Assembly: GCA_002077065.1 (NCBI GenBank)
Contig: NAJO01000076.1
Coordinates: 58,182-122,181 of the forward strand
Length of the DNA: 64,000 bases
Direction: 5' to 3'
DNA from: Cryoendolithus antarcticus
Taxonomy: Eukaryota > Ascomycota > Dothideomycetes > Cladosporiales > Cladosporiaceae
Below the pieces are notes generated by a model. That model searched no databases, was not told the DNA's origin, and saw only the letters and a program-made list of their open reading frames with translations. This document shows positions 1-11,068 of the stretch, piece by piece. The position numbers and the translations under genes were made by a program. Positions within the stretch are counted from its first letter, which is position 1. Each line of letters opens with the position of its first letter.

Positions 1-539
1 GACTAGACCTCGACTTCTTGAAAGCTGCCATGTTCTGGCGACAGCACTTTGATCGCAATTCCGCGGGCTGGTGGGTATAGATATTCTACAGGATAGACTG
101 GCTCGCGTCAGAAGAGCAGTTCCTCCCACACCAGACTCGCACAGAAGTACAGGCCATTTTCTTAAAGTACTCGGGCATGAGCTATTGCGCCTCCTTGAGA
201 GGTATTGCAGTTGCCGGCCCATTCCTGCTGTAGCGTGATTGCTATAGTCGACTCCCACTTGCCGAGTATGACGACGCTATATAGTTAGGCTGACAAGGCG
301 CAGTGAATCTCTAGCATCCAGGTAGAGTGCTGGCCGTAGCACAATTCTTGCACCTCACTTCCCAGGTCGCATGTACCATACAAAGGTATCAGGTGTTTTC
401 CATCATTCCCCAGACACCAGACGTCCAGGACCATTGCATCGAGCGCGTGCCAGCCCAGCGCAATCCCTGCGCAGCGCCAGACGCCCGGTCCCCAGGACCT
501 TAAATCAAGCTCCAAAATCCAACCTCGTACATAGCATTC
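1..539. other. left-edge intergenic stretch
   Basis: No coding region, RNA gene or repeat is recognisable here. The short open frames are scattered on both strands without domain content. The right end is the 3' flank of the cap-binding gene. Confidence 0.5.
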
Positions 540-1127
540 TCACTGCCCCTGCCCATACTCCTCCCCAATCTGATCCCTCCCCCTGCCAAATCCACCCCTC
601 CCCGGATCAAACTCCTCCCGATACTCATCCCTAACCTGGCCCCCACTCCTTCCCCTCCCATACTGCCTACCCTCCACAAACCCCTCATCCAAATCACACC
701 TGATAACCCTCTCATCCAGCTTCGTCCCGCCCACATACTTCAGAGCATCCCGCGCATCCTCAGGCAAATAGTACTCCACGAAGCAAAATCCGCATGGCGT
801 TTTGAGGTTTCGGTCGAGGCCCATTATGAGGCGTTTGATGGAGCCGCATTTGGAGAAGAGCTCGTGGATTTGCTCTTCGGTTGTGTAGAAGCTGAGGTTG
901 CCTATGTAGAGGGTGCAGGCGCTCGAGAGCTTTGTGGCAAGATCGGGAGATTCGCCGCGGGTTTGGCGCAGGGCTTCTTCGGCGGGGTTGCGGCGGCGTT
1001 TTTTGTACTGCATGTCTTGTTAGCTGGTGAGCTCTATAAGGAGGGATCAACGGCGCACTTTTGACATCGCATATGAGCTGGGCTTGTCGAGGCGCTCGAC
1101 TGTGTTTTGCATTGTGAATTTGGGCAT
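540..1127 (-). CDS. CBC2: Nuclear cap-binding complex subunit 2 (CBP20)
   Basis: Small subunit of the nuclear cap-binding complex, which binds the m7G cap of RNA polymerase II transcripts and acts in splicing and mRNA export. Two exons: 1059-1127 and 540-1007, with a 51-nt intron (GTGCGC donor, GCTAAC branch point, CAG acceptor). Exon 1 supplies the family N-terminus [14 protein letters not shown], followed by YKKRRR after splicing. One RRM fills the middle, with RNP2 LYIGNLSF and RNP1 CGFCFVEYY. The C-terminus carries the cap-clamping tail motif [19 protein letters not shown], then Gly/Arg repeats. Length is about 178 aa, normal for the family. A second in-frame ATG at 1112 could also be the start. 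It is divergent from NUP82, with 241 bp between start codons. Family assignment is firm; the exact start is inferred. Confidence 0.93.
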
Positions 1128-1368
1128 TGTGGTGATTGGTCCCGAGCTATCAATGGACTGGGACTGGAAGAGTGCAGAAGTGAGAGGTGATCGATGTGAA
1201 GGTGGTGGTGATTAGGGTTATGCCGCGAAGATCGCGTAGCAGAAGCTTTGACGCGTTTCTTGAGAAAGTGACCTTCACGAAGACCACGCGATAGAGCTAC
1301 AAGACTTTGGCGCTGCTTTCAAGGGGAAGTGTGATCTCGGGAAAGTCATAGTGAAGTCTCGGTACAAG

Positions 1369-4107
1369 ATGCCCAAGGTGCTGGAGTACACGCCCGCCTG
1401 GCTTTCACGCGGTGAAGGGTCGCAAGCTGGGTTCGATCTGTTCAGGCAGGATGGTAAAGCGCATTCAGAGGGAGAAGACGGCGACAGATCGAGACGGACG
1501 ATCGCGCATCGAGGGACGGAGGTCTTCGTAGCAGTGGGCAAGGTAGTCAGATGGGCCGACTTGCGCTTGTTGAAAGATGCACATGAGTCGAAACATGGAC
1601 ACCAGGATGACGGGTACAGGGTGAGCACTCATGCCCAAGTGTAGAAGTGGATTAGAGCTTACAGATCCGACTAGATCCTCAAGACGCCCGCCGCCTTTGA
1701 CATCACCACCATCTCAGTCTCACCAGATGGCTCTCTAATCGCCATCGTCACGGCTCACACGTGCCACGTCGGCATCCTCCCAACCTCAGCACACCTCCGT
1801 AGCGGCGAGACGTCGCCTCTCCGCCTCCGCGCTTTCCAGGTTGGACCTACAGCGCACGTCCTCGAGCAGGCACCCATCACCACCGCACTCTGGCACCCGC
1901 TGTCCAAGCCTGGTGTTCCCAGCCTGTTGACTGTGACGAAGGATGCCTGCGTCCGCCTCTGGGAGCTTGATATCGACAATCGCCACTCCTTCGACGAGCC
2001 AAGCATTGCCGTAGACTTGAAGAAGCTAGGCAATGCGACATCGACGGCGACAGATCTGAGCGCTAGCAAGTATGGTGCTAAGCAGGGATTCAGCCCAGAC
2101 GAGGTCGAGATGCAGGTTGCTGCGGCCTGCTTCGGTGGCTCCGGAGCTGCAGATGAGCATGCTTGGTCTGGTATGACGCTCTGGGTGGCGATGACTGAGG
2201 GTGATGTGTATGCGCTTTGCCCGTTCTTGCCCAGCCAATTCACGCTGCAGGACTCTGCGTTGCCTGGCTTGACCACTGCTGTCGTGGCGAAGACACGTGC
2301 TTTGACCAGTGATGTTGAGGCGACTGAGAGTGAGAAGAAGAAGTTGGGCTCACAGTCGAAGTGGCTGGCAGACTTGGACGAGCAAGAGCCCACCACTCTG
2401 ATCGACGACACAACATTCGAGAGGAACGACGTCTACTCCAGGCCAGCGAAATTTGCATCCATTCCCAGACTACAGGGACCTTTCAGACTGTCGCCTGAGC
2501 CCGACTTCGGCGAGATCACCGACATTCACGTTGTCGCGCCGTTGATCGATCAGAGCGAGCTGTACGAAGAATTTGGAGACGAAGACGAGGTCGAAAACGA
2601 GGGTCTGAGCGTGTCCATCATCTGTCTCGCCACCAACGCCGGCAAAGTGCATGTCTGTCTCGACCTTGACGGTGTCGAAGCCGAGTGGCTGCCTGCTAAG
2701 CGCAGTCGATCATTCGCTCTCGACGATGTGGACGATGACAAGGACCTGCTACTCTTCGAGACGTTCGACTTGGTGACTGCAGATGTCGATACATTTCACT
2801 GTGCTTTCACAGCGTCGCCGAGCGACCGCTACGAAGTGTTTGTCACTTCACCGGCTGGCACCCACACCCTCGACTTCAACCCCTGGATATTCGGTCTCGA
2901 AGCCGAGCTCAGGTATCCTCACGACGAAGGCAGCGCACTTCGGCTCGAGAACCTCCTGGACTCCACCTCCACCCTGGTCGACCATCCTCTCGCGCTCTCT
3001 TCCCCACCGACAAGCACAGCAATAGCCCTCCTCGACTCGACCATTGGTTTCTTCCTCCTCACCTCAAACCCCTCGGGCCCAGTAGCAGCGACCCTAGACC
3101 TCCCCCACGCGCCCCAAAACCCATATTCCCCGACCCTTCTCGCCCTCCCCGCACCAACACCACGCGAACCCTATCAACCGCCCGCAACTTTCTACACCCT
3201 GTCCACTCTACCCCAGCTCCTCAAATCCAACCCTGCGACGCTGAAGCAACGCCTGCAATTCACCCCCTCAACCCTCCAAACCCTGACAGAAGCTCACCGC
3301 GTCCTCTCACACGAAACGCACAACCTCGCTCTGTCGGCCGCAGACCTCTTCCGCCGCATCGAGCGCCTGCGCTCCGAACTTATTGATCAAGTTTCTTCTG
3401 TCCGCAACCTGTCAAACCGAGTCGACACCCTGACCGGCGCGGACGACAGCGCGGATTTTAGTCGCTCGATCGGTCCAGCTGAAGACGGCGGTGACGGCAT
3501 CGTGGAGGACGCAAAGATTGTGGGAAGTGAGAGGATTGAGCAGCGCGTTTTGGCAGCTGTGGGCGCTAATAAAGGACTTGAGGAGAGGGTTGAGGAGGTG
3601 CGACGTAAGATTGGCAAGTTGGGTGGGGGAGGAGGGAAATTGACGAGACGGGAGGAGATGTTTGGGAAGGAGGTTAGGAGGTTGGAGGGGATGATTGGTG
3701 GGGAGAGGAAAGGTGATGGTGGTGCTGAGGCGGAGCGTGGAGACGGGGCTGTGACGCCGCCGATCAAGCCAGGGGCGTTATTGAGGTTGCCGAATAGTCC
3801 GGGGGAACTTGCTAAAAGGGAAGCCGCACCGGCTGAGGCTGCGAAACAGGTACCTGAGGTTGACGGTCAGAGTCTTACTGCACGGTTGTCGGCTATCGAG
3901 GATTTGCGTGAGCGGCTGGACAAGGAGGTCGAGGACGCCTTGGGACGTTTGCAGAGCGCTAGCGAGGATAACGGGAGAGCGAGCAGGAGTGGCGTGGCGA
4001 GCGAGTGGAAGAAGAGGGAGATGAGCCGGGTTATGGCGCTCATGGAGAGGGAGGAGGCACTGATCGAAGCCGTGACTGGTAGGCTGAGCGCTCTCGGCGG
4101 TCTGTGA
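1369..4107 (+). CDS. NUP82: Nucleoporin Nup82 family
   Basis: Component of the cytoplasmic face of the nuclear pore, which anchors the mRNA export machinery. Exon 1 is 1369-1620 and starts MPKVLEYTPAWLSRG, the usual start of filamentous-fungal Nup82. Exon 2 is 1675-4107. The 54-nt intron (GTGAGC donor, CTAG acceptor) is required because the unspliced frame meets a stop at 1642, and splicing gives YR-ILKTPAAFDI. The product is about 894 aa. The first half is WD-like beta-propeller (for example SVSPDGSLIAIVTAHTCHV and ALWHPLSKPGVPSLLTVTKD). From about residue 560 it is rich in E/R/K and predicted coiled coil, as in Nup82/Nup88 proteins that assemble with Nup159 and Nsp1. It shares a short upstream region with CBC2, another mRNA export factor. 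Confidence 0.88.
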
Positions 4108-4260
4108 GAGCCAGTACAGCAATTATGCCTGTGCGCTACATTACTATCCCGCCGTCCTTCTACTCCTTCACGGTCGACCCGTGAACAAGGCTCCATCGCT
4201 TTCCACCCCACGATTTCGCATTATGAAGACACTAAACAGAGGCGGAGCTGTAAGCGTGTG

Positions 4261-4347
4261 TGCGGCACAGCAAGCACCCCTGGCGCTTCTCGATGCACGA
4301 CTACTATATACTGCGGCACAGCTTCCCCTGGCGCATCTCGATGCATG
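4261..4347. repeat. Imperfect direct repeat, two ~37-nt copies
   Basis: Copy 1 (4261-4298) and copy 2 (4312-4347) both begin TGCGGCACAG and contain CCCCTGGCGC followed by TCTCGATGCA. Copy 2 lacks a few central bases. They are separated by 13 nt. Confidence 0.75.
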
Positions 4348-4730
4348 CTCTGCCTCAGACCTCATCTATCGTGCTTCCACAGCCACCCACTCTCCCTTGC
4401 ACTTACTGAAGCGACTGAACTTTGCGGTCTCAGGTTCGTCGTGCTTCATCTGGTATGTGCTGCTGCGGCAGTCGCGTACGCGTGGCAGCTATGCTGAAGT
4501 CTATCGACAGGTGGTAGTGTCTGCAAGCATGCCAGGCTATGCGGTGCTGTGCTGTGCCGCGCACCGAAGGTCTCAGTATGCTGCCTGTGTGTACCTGGAA
4601 GCAGTGCCTGGAAGTCAGGAATAGGTTTCTCATGGCACAAGTGCTCAGCCTCGAAGTCGCAGCCACGCTGCCATATGTATGGACTCGTGACCATACAACA
4701 GTCAGATACAGCACTGTGAGTGTCTTCTCC

Positions 4731-4754
4731 CTCTCTCTCTCTCTCTCTCTCTCT
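4731..4754. repeat. (CT)12 microsatellite
   Basis: An uninterrupted run of CT dinucleotides ends 21 nt before the ATG of the following gene. It may be part of a pyrimidine-rich fungal promoter or 5' leader. Confidence 0.95.
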
Positions 4755-4775
4755 CATCCAACGTCCTTCCTCAAG

Positions 4776-5714
4776 ATGCCGTACATGTACTCCGTGTCAC
4801 ACTTCTACTCTCGTGACCCGAAAGAGTTACTTGGCGTGGTCAACCCGGACACGGCTACTATCTCCTGCGTCGGTCATGCTCCATCTAAGCACCGACGCTG
4901 CCGAGTGGCGATCACGAGACATAACGTTGACGCAGCTCATGTCGTCCTCGGTAAGTTATCTCGACCCGGCCTCGCTTCTGCTGAAGTCAAGAAGCTCCTA
5001 CTATCACTAGCTGGGTACACATTATGCCGACGATGGCACCAAGACCAGGCGCAGGAAATGGCGAATCAATGGTTTCCGATCTTCATGTCTGCCGGGAACT
5101 GGGACAACCAAGACGACTCGGATGACGAGATCAACGACAGGAACGCTTCGGGAGACGAAGACGATGCCGAGATTGATGAGCTCCGTCTACAGCTCCGTGC
5201 CCTAATCGCTAGGAAGCGGAATGCTAGGCCACCCCCAGACGCCACCTATGAAGGCGCACAGGCCTATGCTGAGGCACTAGTCTGGCCACAGCGTACTCGG
5301 GAAGCAAATGAGAAGTGCCGTGCTGAACGCGCTCGCACGGTGGAGGCGTCTCGTCATGCCGAAGCAACTCGTAGAGCAGAGAAGATTCGTCTTGCAGAAG
5401 AAGCTCGGGTTGGAGAGGAAGCTAGGCTAGCTCTAGAGGCTCGTTCGGCGGAAGACGCTTGTCTGGCGGAAGCTGCTCGAGAAGCAGCCGGAGAACAACG
5501 CCGGAAGGTTGAACACCAGGCCGAGTGTGAGCGGGAGAAGCAAGAGGTGGAGGTCCGGGCTGGTACAGAATGCAACCGGCTGGCTAAAGAAACGGCGGAG
5601 CAGTATCGCCGGGATGGCGACTGGATGGTGCAGGAAGTACACCACGTCGAGGCACATCCATGGCGTAACGCCTGGACCCGTTGCACGGTGGCATTCGGCA
5701 AGATCCTGTGCTAA
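4776..5714 (+). CDS. Hypothetical Ala/Arg/Glu-rich coiled-coil protein
   Basis: Function not recognised. Starting at ATG 4776, just after a CT tract, the frame encodes 312 aa. The N-terminal 110 residues hold the pattern ISCVGHAPSKHRRCRVAITR followed by LCRRWHQDQAQEM. This resembles a Cys/His-containing module that I recall in uncharacterised Dothideomycete proteins, so that link is inference. An acidic stretch (DDSDDEINDRNASGDEDDAE) follows, then a long Ala/Arg/Glu helix that should form a coiled coil. The frame ends with a TAA at 5712 after WTRCTVAFGKILC, yet it continues open in the same phase to 5966. The gene may therefore be truncated by a nonsense change, or have an unseen intron. No in-frame intron with good splice sites was found. 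Confidence 0.55.
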   Translation: MPYMYSVSHFYSRDPKELLGVVNPDTATISCVGHAPSKHRRCRVAITRHNVDAAHVVLGKLSRPGLASAEVKKLLLSLAGYTLCRRWHQDQAQEMANQWFPIFMSAGNWDNQDDSDDEINDRNASGDEDDAEIDELRLQLRALIARKRNARPPPDATYEGAQAYAEALVWPQRTREANEKCRAERARTVEASRHAEATRRAEKIRLAEEARVGEEARLALEARSAEDACLAEAAREAAGEQRRKVEHQAECEREKQEVEVRAGTECNRLAKETAEQYRRDGDWMVQEVHHVEAHPWRNAWTRCTVAFGKILC

Positions 5715-6040
5715 ATCGCAAGCCATGGCAGAGGAGCTCGGGGATATGCTCACCTGCTCACCAAGGCAGGGGAGATGGCTTGTTGTAGTGCAGATGCTGT
5801 AGAGGAGGTCTTTGAGAATATGCCTGGCGATCTGTTCAAAACGGACACAGCGGGCTTCGTCAAGGGAATAGGGCAAGCTGCGCAAAGGTATCGCGACAAG
5901 GCAGCTCGGAAATTGGCCAATATGTCGGAGGATGCCAGGGCAGCTAAGGGGCTTCTGAGCAGCTGAAAGAGGTCGAGTTCGGCCGTAGTGGAAGTCACCG
6001 CAAGCGCTCCAGATGTTCAAAGAGAAGAGACTCGAGCTCA

Positions 6041-6853
6041 TCAAGTTCCAGAGAACCACACCAGGGCAATGAACGCAGTACATAGAGTGCATATCAATGG
6101 CATGCTAATACCCGTTGTTACATCCGCAGCGCTCGCAGATGCCGATGCAACAGTACCAGTGGCCGTCGTCATAGCCGTCGATGTTGTGCCACTTGCAGCT
6201 CCGAATGCTGTCGCTGTCACTGCAGAGGTCGTAGCGACTGTAGCATCCGCAGCCACGGTCATACTTGCCGAAGCATCCGCTACAGCCGTCGACGCAATCA
6301 CCATCGTACTCGCCACATCATCCCTCACCCACCCCCCGCTTCCCCTCACTCCCACTCCAAAACCCCCCTGCACCTCTCCCTCATTCACCGCCCCCTCCCC
6401 ACTCACCACTCCGCTCCAAAGCGCGCACACAATCCACGTCGTACTCGCTACTCCCTCTCCATCGCACCCATTTCCAATGACCACACTCGGCTCCCGCTGG
6501 AAGTACAGGTTGAACGCCACGCATCCCGATCTGGCGTCGCAAGCCGACGCGCAGAGCGGAGGGCAGTAGGTGGGGAGCAGAGTGTAGCCTAGTGAGCCGC
6601 CGTTGGCATTGGAGAGAGAGGCGTTGAGGTTGCTGAAGACTTGAGTGTACAACAGTGCGGGAGGGGAGGAGAGAGCGAGGGAGGTATATTGGGGGTCTGT
6701 GAGGAACGAGGTCAGAGTATCGGGACTTGACACTGGCCCGGCGCCGAGGGAAGCTGCAAGACAATCTGATCGAACAAGTGCAACGCAATGTATCAGAACA
6801 CTACAGAGTACGACCAAGCAGAAACGCAGAGGGCATGCTGAAATTGACATCAT
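6041..6853 (-). CDS. Secreted Ser/Thr/Ala-rich protein with PAN-like Cys motif
   Basis: About 270 aa from the paired ATGs at 6853. The N-terminus is a signal peptide (CPLRFCLVVLCSVLIHCVALV). The middle holds a Cys pattern (YCPPLCASACDARSGCVAF followed by NLYFQREPS and later C residues) that is common in uncharacterised secreted proteins of ascomycetes and resembles a PAN/apple fold. The last third is Ala/Thr/Ser/Val-rich and low in complexity. It ends in a hydrophobic tail (PLICTLCTAFIALVWFSGT), consistent with a GPI-anchor signal or membrane anchor. It is likely cell-wall or surface located; the biochemical role is unknown. The open frame extends upstream to 7258, but that part has no signal-like start and lies before the good signal peptide. 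Confidence 0.7.
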   Translation of the reverse strand: MMSISACPLRFCLVVLCSVLIHCVALVRSDCLAASLGAGPVSSPDTLTSFLTDPQYTSLALSSPPALLYTQVFSNLNASLSNANGGSLGYTLLPTYCPPLCASACDARSGCVAFNLYFQREPSVVIGNGCDGEGVASTTWIVCALWSGVVSGEGAVNEGEVQGGFGVGVRGSGGWVRDDVASTMVIASTAVADASASMTVAADATVATTSAVTATAFGAASGTTSTAMTTATGTVASASASAADVTTGISMPLICTLCTAFIALVWFSGT

Positions 6854-7431
6854 GCTAGACAAGGAGATGTGATAGACTTGAGAGGAGAGGTGAAGGAAAT
6901 TTGGTCGAGCTTCAGCGTTGTCCACGAGACTGTACTTCTTCCGTTGTCGCCGACGCCAGCTCGTCCGCCGGTACCAGGCGCGGCCTAGAAGGTCATGGCG
7001 GAAGCTGCGATGCGCGTGGCGGTCGTTGATGTCCAGGAGAGGATCGAGCTGAGATGAGTGGCGTCTGGACGTTGCCAAGGCTTGATGCTTGAAGCCCAGT
7101 ACCGAGGGATACAGCTTGAGACCCATGCGAGGGAACAGGTGCATCGTGGACAAGGGAACCATGGGGAGTAATGTGCATGGTATCATGTTGCAGTCAAAGC
7201 TACACAGAAGAAACAAAGCGCAGAGTTGTTTTCGCACTACCGCAGCAGTCGCTACCAATCGCCGAAACCCAAATACGACGCCTTGCTGAGCAGCAGGCCT
7301 TTACGGCGTGAACGCAAAGCTTTCCGAACACCGTACCCATCAGCAGAGCCCGGTCGTCCAGCCATTGCCTGAGCATATACATCTCATTCGCCGAACACCC
7401 TCCTAGTTCAATGCCCATCCCATCCACCTCC
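6854..7431. other. intergenic stretch
   Basis: Nothing recognisable. It serves as upstream region of the secreted-protein gene and 3' flank of SHO1. Confidence 0.45.
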
Positions 7432-8473
7432 TCAGAGCAAGATCAAGTAATTACTCGGCGCAATTCCCGTCTCCCCATTCTCCTTCTTCGCCTGCCACCA
7501 CCGCCCACTAACATCACTGACCTCCAGAATCTCATGCTTCGTGAATGAAATTTCATTCGCATCATCCGGATTTGCCTCATAGCTGTAAATCGCCTTCGCC
7601 CGGTACGGATACTCCGCCGGCTGCGTCATGGTACTATCCGCAACGCCAGTAGGCGGTGCAGTCGTGGGTGCAGTCTGCGATACGGGTGCTGGGAATGCGG
7701 ATGCCGAAGCGCGGTTCTGGGCACCTGCGGCGCCGCCGGGGAAACCTGTGACGGGCGAGGCGGTCTCGAAGCCTGCGAGTTGGTTGGAGTTGTACATTTG
7801 GGGTTGGGCTTTTTGTTGCTGGTTTGCCGCGGAGGAGTGGATTGTGTCGGGGCGGTAGGATTGGGTCATGTGGCGGCTGTTGCGGGAGGGCGCGCGGTCT
7901 TTGTGAAGCGCGAAGGAGTCGAGGGTTTGGCGGTGGGAGGCTGTTGGCTGGGAGCCGTAGTAGAAGATCCAGACGATCTAGATCTTGTTAGAGGTTGATT
8001 GCGCGTGCTTGAGAAGCGCTTTGACATACCGATACCATGGACAGCAGAATAAAACCTGCTGCTGCTGCCTCCTTCGCCGGTTGCGAGTTGTAGATCAGCG
8101 AATTTACTGAGGATGTCGTGAAAACAAGTCCAGCTGCCATGAATCCGACAATTGCCACATGATATGTGTACACCGAGTCGCTCGCGACGCTGACTATCAC
8201 GCCAATAATCACGAAAAACATGTAGACAAGCGCCCACCAGGAGTAGTTGGGGAAGTTGTCGCCAATAGCAGCGATGATCGAGCTCACGAAGGCAATGAGC
8301 CATCCGCACTGCGCGCGTTGTCAGAATCTGCGCTCTGCAGATGACGTTTCAGTGCCAATGCTTACCGTCGCTATGCCTATAGTCGCCAATGCAAACGCAT
8401 CTCCAAATATATGCCCAAGGCTGAACTTCTTCGCTCCGCCGCCGCCACCGTACCGGCTGTTGTAGTTGTCCAT
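7432..8473 (-). CDS. SHO1: High-osmolarity signalling protein Sho1
   Basis: Plasma-membrane osmosensor adaptor that recruits Pbs2 to the HOG MAP-kinase pathway through its SH3 domain. Three exons: 8366-8473, 8030-8308 and 7432-7977. The introns are 57 nt (GTAAGC; CTGAC branch; GCAG) and 52 nt (GTATGT; CTAAC branch; CTAG), and both keep frame. The product is about 310 aa. Four membrane spans lie in the first half ([75 protein letters not shown]). A Gln/Pro/Ala-rich linker follows. The SH3 domain at the end has [17 protein letters not shown], the [14 protein letters not shown] core and APSNYLILL. An upstream ATG at 8515 would add 14 residues. Identification rests on the TM order plus SH3 and is firm. 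Confidence 0.95.
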
Positions 8474-9742
8474 CTTGTGCAGTGAGGGTGAGCTAGGACT
8501 TCCGTACGTGGGCATGAATCAATGTCGCCAGTACAGGAAGTGTGTCCAAGGGTTGAAGGTGACTTGTCGTGTAGTCGCAGCGAATGTGGTCGTCCGGTCT
8601 AATGTTGGAGCGCGTCAAACGAGTGTGGTGGTGATGAGCGATAGAGTCCAGGTAATGCGCGCAATGGCTCGTGACTGTCAGATGCCGCGTTGAGGAGTAT
8701 GCGCTGCAGTGCTCGTGCTGCGTACTGTGAGGATGCAGCGCCTGGCTGTGTGTCGTACGGAGTTGCGGGAAAGGCTGGGTTGCGCGGGTCGCGTGGAGGG
8801 GAGAGGCGATGCTTGCTGGACTTCAACAACCAAAAGCGCGCGCAACACACAATGGCGCGCTTGTCTGTAGTTGCTACCGTGTGGTCTCGGACGGGTGCAG
8901 AAAGATCGTGTGTGGTGGAGATCAGGGAGACACGGCAGAGATGAGACAAGGCGCGTGGAGTGGAAGCTCGTTTCACAATATTCCAGGGTCTCGTCGGCGA
9001 GGGGAGGTAATCTTACGGATGACTATCCATGCGCCTCCACGTTTTGTTCCCGACAGTTGAGCTGAAGTCCGTCCTGCTCGTGATTCAACGCGCACTTGCA
9101 TGTGATACTCATACATGTAAGATGCTATGCGCACTTGCCTGTCCGGTCCTTTCGCCATACATGGCCCATATGGGAATGACCAAATGCGCACGATCACCGA
9201 TACTGACTCCGGGCCACGGTAACTGATCCGACAAGATGAATTGAAAGAACTTCACTGCGCATGCTGTACCGGACGTCGATGTACGGGCTCGCTCCTCGCA
9301 TGCCCTGTCGTGACAAAGCCGGACGTTATGGCTCCTTTGACATCGTAGCTTTTGAGCACATACGACTGCCGAAATCATGGCGTGCCATCAAGATGGGACA
9401 CGTAACGGGCGACTTCTCTCTCGCGCTGCCAAGTGTCGAAGTTCCATCTGATGTTGCTGAAGTGAAGGTGAATGCCGAGCGAGGCTGATCGAGTCCTCAC
9501 AGTGGAGTCCTCACTCCTTCTAGGTGTGACATTCCTAGCTTGTGCTCGCACGCTCCCTAAGTTCATGGTAAGCTCGTGGACTGTCTGTCTTGATCGCTAT
9601 CGATTTACGCACAGACAGGCTTGAACGCTGTGCCACTTCGACTACCACGTCAGGGCAATTTCGAACATTGGTGAGAGGTAGCATGTCCTGTGGACTCAAG
9701 ATATGAGCATCGTGGCTAATCACTCGTAGTAATTCTATTACA
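8474..9742. other. intergenic stretch of 1.3 kb
   Basis: No supported gene. Open frames here are short, overlap on both strands and lack domains. The left part should hold the SHO1 promoter. Confidence 0.45.
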
Positions 9743-10608
9743 ATGGACGCATTCGCCGATTTCACGATCAAGTCGCTTCGTCATTCGCAGACCCGTCCCT
9801 TCCTAGTTCACAAAGCAATACTCTGCTCAGTGTCTAGCAAGCTCAGCGCTGCAATCAGGGTGAGTACTCAATACCAGCACCTCGAGAATCCGAAGCTGAC
9901 TTCCTAACAAGGCATGCACCAACGGTGAGCTCATCATTGAGCACTCTGCGGTAGCCGTGAAGGCTGTGTTTAACAGTTTCTATGCACGGGGAACTATGTT
10001 CTGAATCTCAAGCTTTCGGAGTACCCGGGAGGGCCTGAAACGTGCTACCATGGTGTCGTATACACGACTCAGTGGCCAACAAGTATGACCTCACTCATGT
10101 CATGACGCTTGCTTTGCGCAGGTTTGCGACCGGTGCTACCACGCACTGGGATCAGGTCCGCTTTGTTATCGCAATCAAACATGTCTATGAGGACACCGAT
10201 GATGCAATTACCGCAATCAGAAAGGAGCTGGTAGGATTTGCAGCAGAACATGCCGTTGAGCTTTGCACCACGGCAACATGTTCGCGAGGATTCATCGCGG
10301 CCGTGCAGAAGTACGGGGCATTCGCTGCTGATCTCAACGCGGCGCTCGTTGAGAAACTCAAGAAGCCGCTCTCGGAGCCGGCGGGATCGAAGGCAGAGGC
10401 AGCGGAGGGTGAGTTCGCCACGGCGAAGAACGAAGCCGCTGGCACCAAAAGAGACGCTGATAAGTTGAAGGACGAGGAAGTGAAGGTCAAGCACGCCGGA
10501 AATGATTCGCCACCTACTAAGAGGCTTAAGGCGATATTGTGCGTGAAGCCATCCAGCCTCGCCAAGCTGAGTGCAATTTGCAGAGAGCTCTCGTTGCGGC
10601 CTCATTAG
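9743..10608 (+). pseudogene. BTB-A: decayed BTB/POZ gene, first member of the array
   Basis: Exon 9743-9859 encodes MDAFADFTIK, then the BTB core FLVHKAILCSVSSKLSAAI. A 52-nt intron (GTGAGT; CTGAC branch; AAG) leads to 9912, read as ACTNGELIIEHSAVAVKAVF. This intron matches, in place and phase 0, the second intron of the intact array members. The frame stops at 10002. BTB-like sequence continues in a second frame (VLNLKLSEYPGGPETC) and then a third (VANKYDLTHVMTLALRRF), which runs open to 10608. At least two frameshifts therefore interrupt it. The 3' part, with ELCTTATCSRGFIAAVQKYG, aligns with BTB-B. An Ala/Lys/Glu-rich tail follows. It lacks the leader exon seen in B, D and F. A heavily rearranged but expressed gene cannot be excluded. 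Confidence 0.7.
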
Positions 10609-11068
10609 CGAGCGAGGAATCCATGGGATCAAGCTCGACAGCTCATGCTGTGGAATGCGAGTGAAAGGTGGTCGTTGTTGACAGTGCTCAGGCGCCGCCT
10701 GTGTATAATCTTGAGCCAAGTGTGTAGCCCATGAATCTCGCGAAGGGTGCTGCGCCATCGCTGGTACCATCGTCATCCGTCTCCGGGCGCTCGGCGAGAC
10801 TAACGACGTGGGAGTCTGGGTGTGTTGGTTAAGAACTTATGCCATAGCTTGCGGCACAGACAGAGTTGGCAAGAGTGTCTTTGGAAGGTGTGAAGGTGCA
10901 GGGCAGATCCGGAAGCTACGTCCACGACGCGCTGCGCCTTCCAACGGTGTACGCCCAATCTGCTACCTTCTAATTCATGATATCCTTCTCACTAGCATCC
11001 ACTCGGACTTGATTGAATCACATAACGACCGCCGAGGAGTTTGATGAACAAAGCACAGGACGAGAAAT
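10609..11068. other. intergenic stretch inside the BTB array
   Basis: Nothing coding recognised; presumably the promoter of BTB-B. Confidence 0.45.

Larger units (their letters stand above)
4108..4775. other. intergenic stretch with repeats
   Basis: No gene seen. The stretch holds an imperfect direct repeat and a CT microsatellite, both listed separately. Confidence 0.5.

Noticed and set aside
6854..7258. 135-residue upstream extension of the secreted Cys-motif protein
   Set aside because: It would bury the signal peptide in the middle; start placed at 6853.
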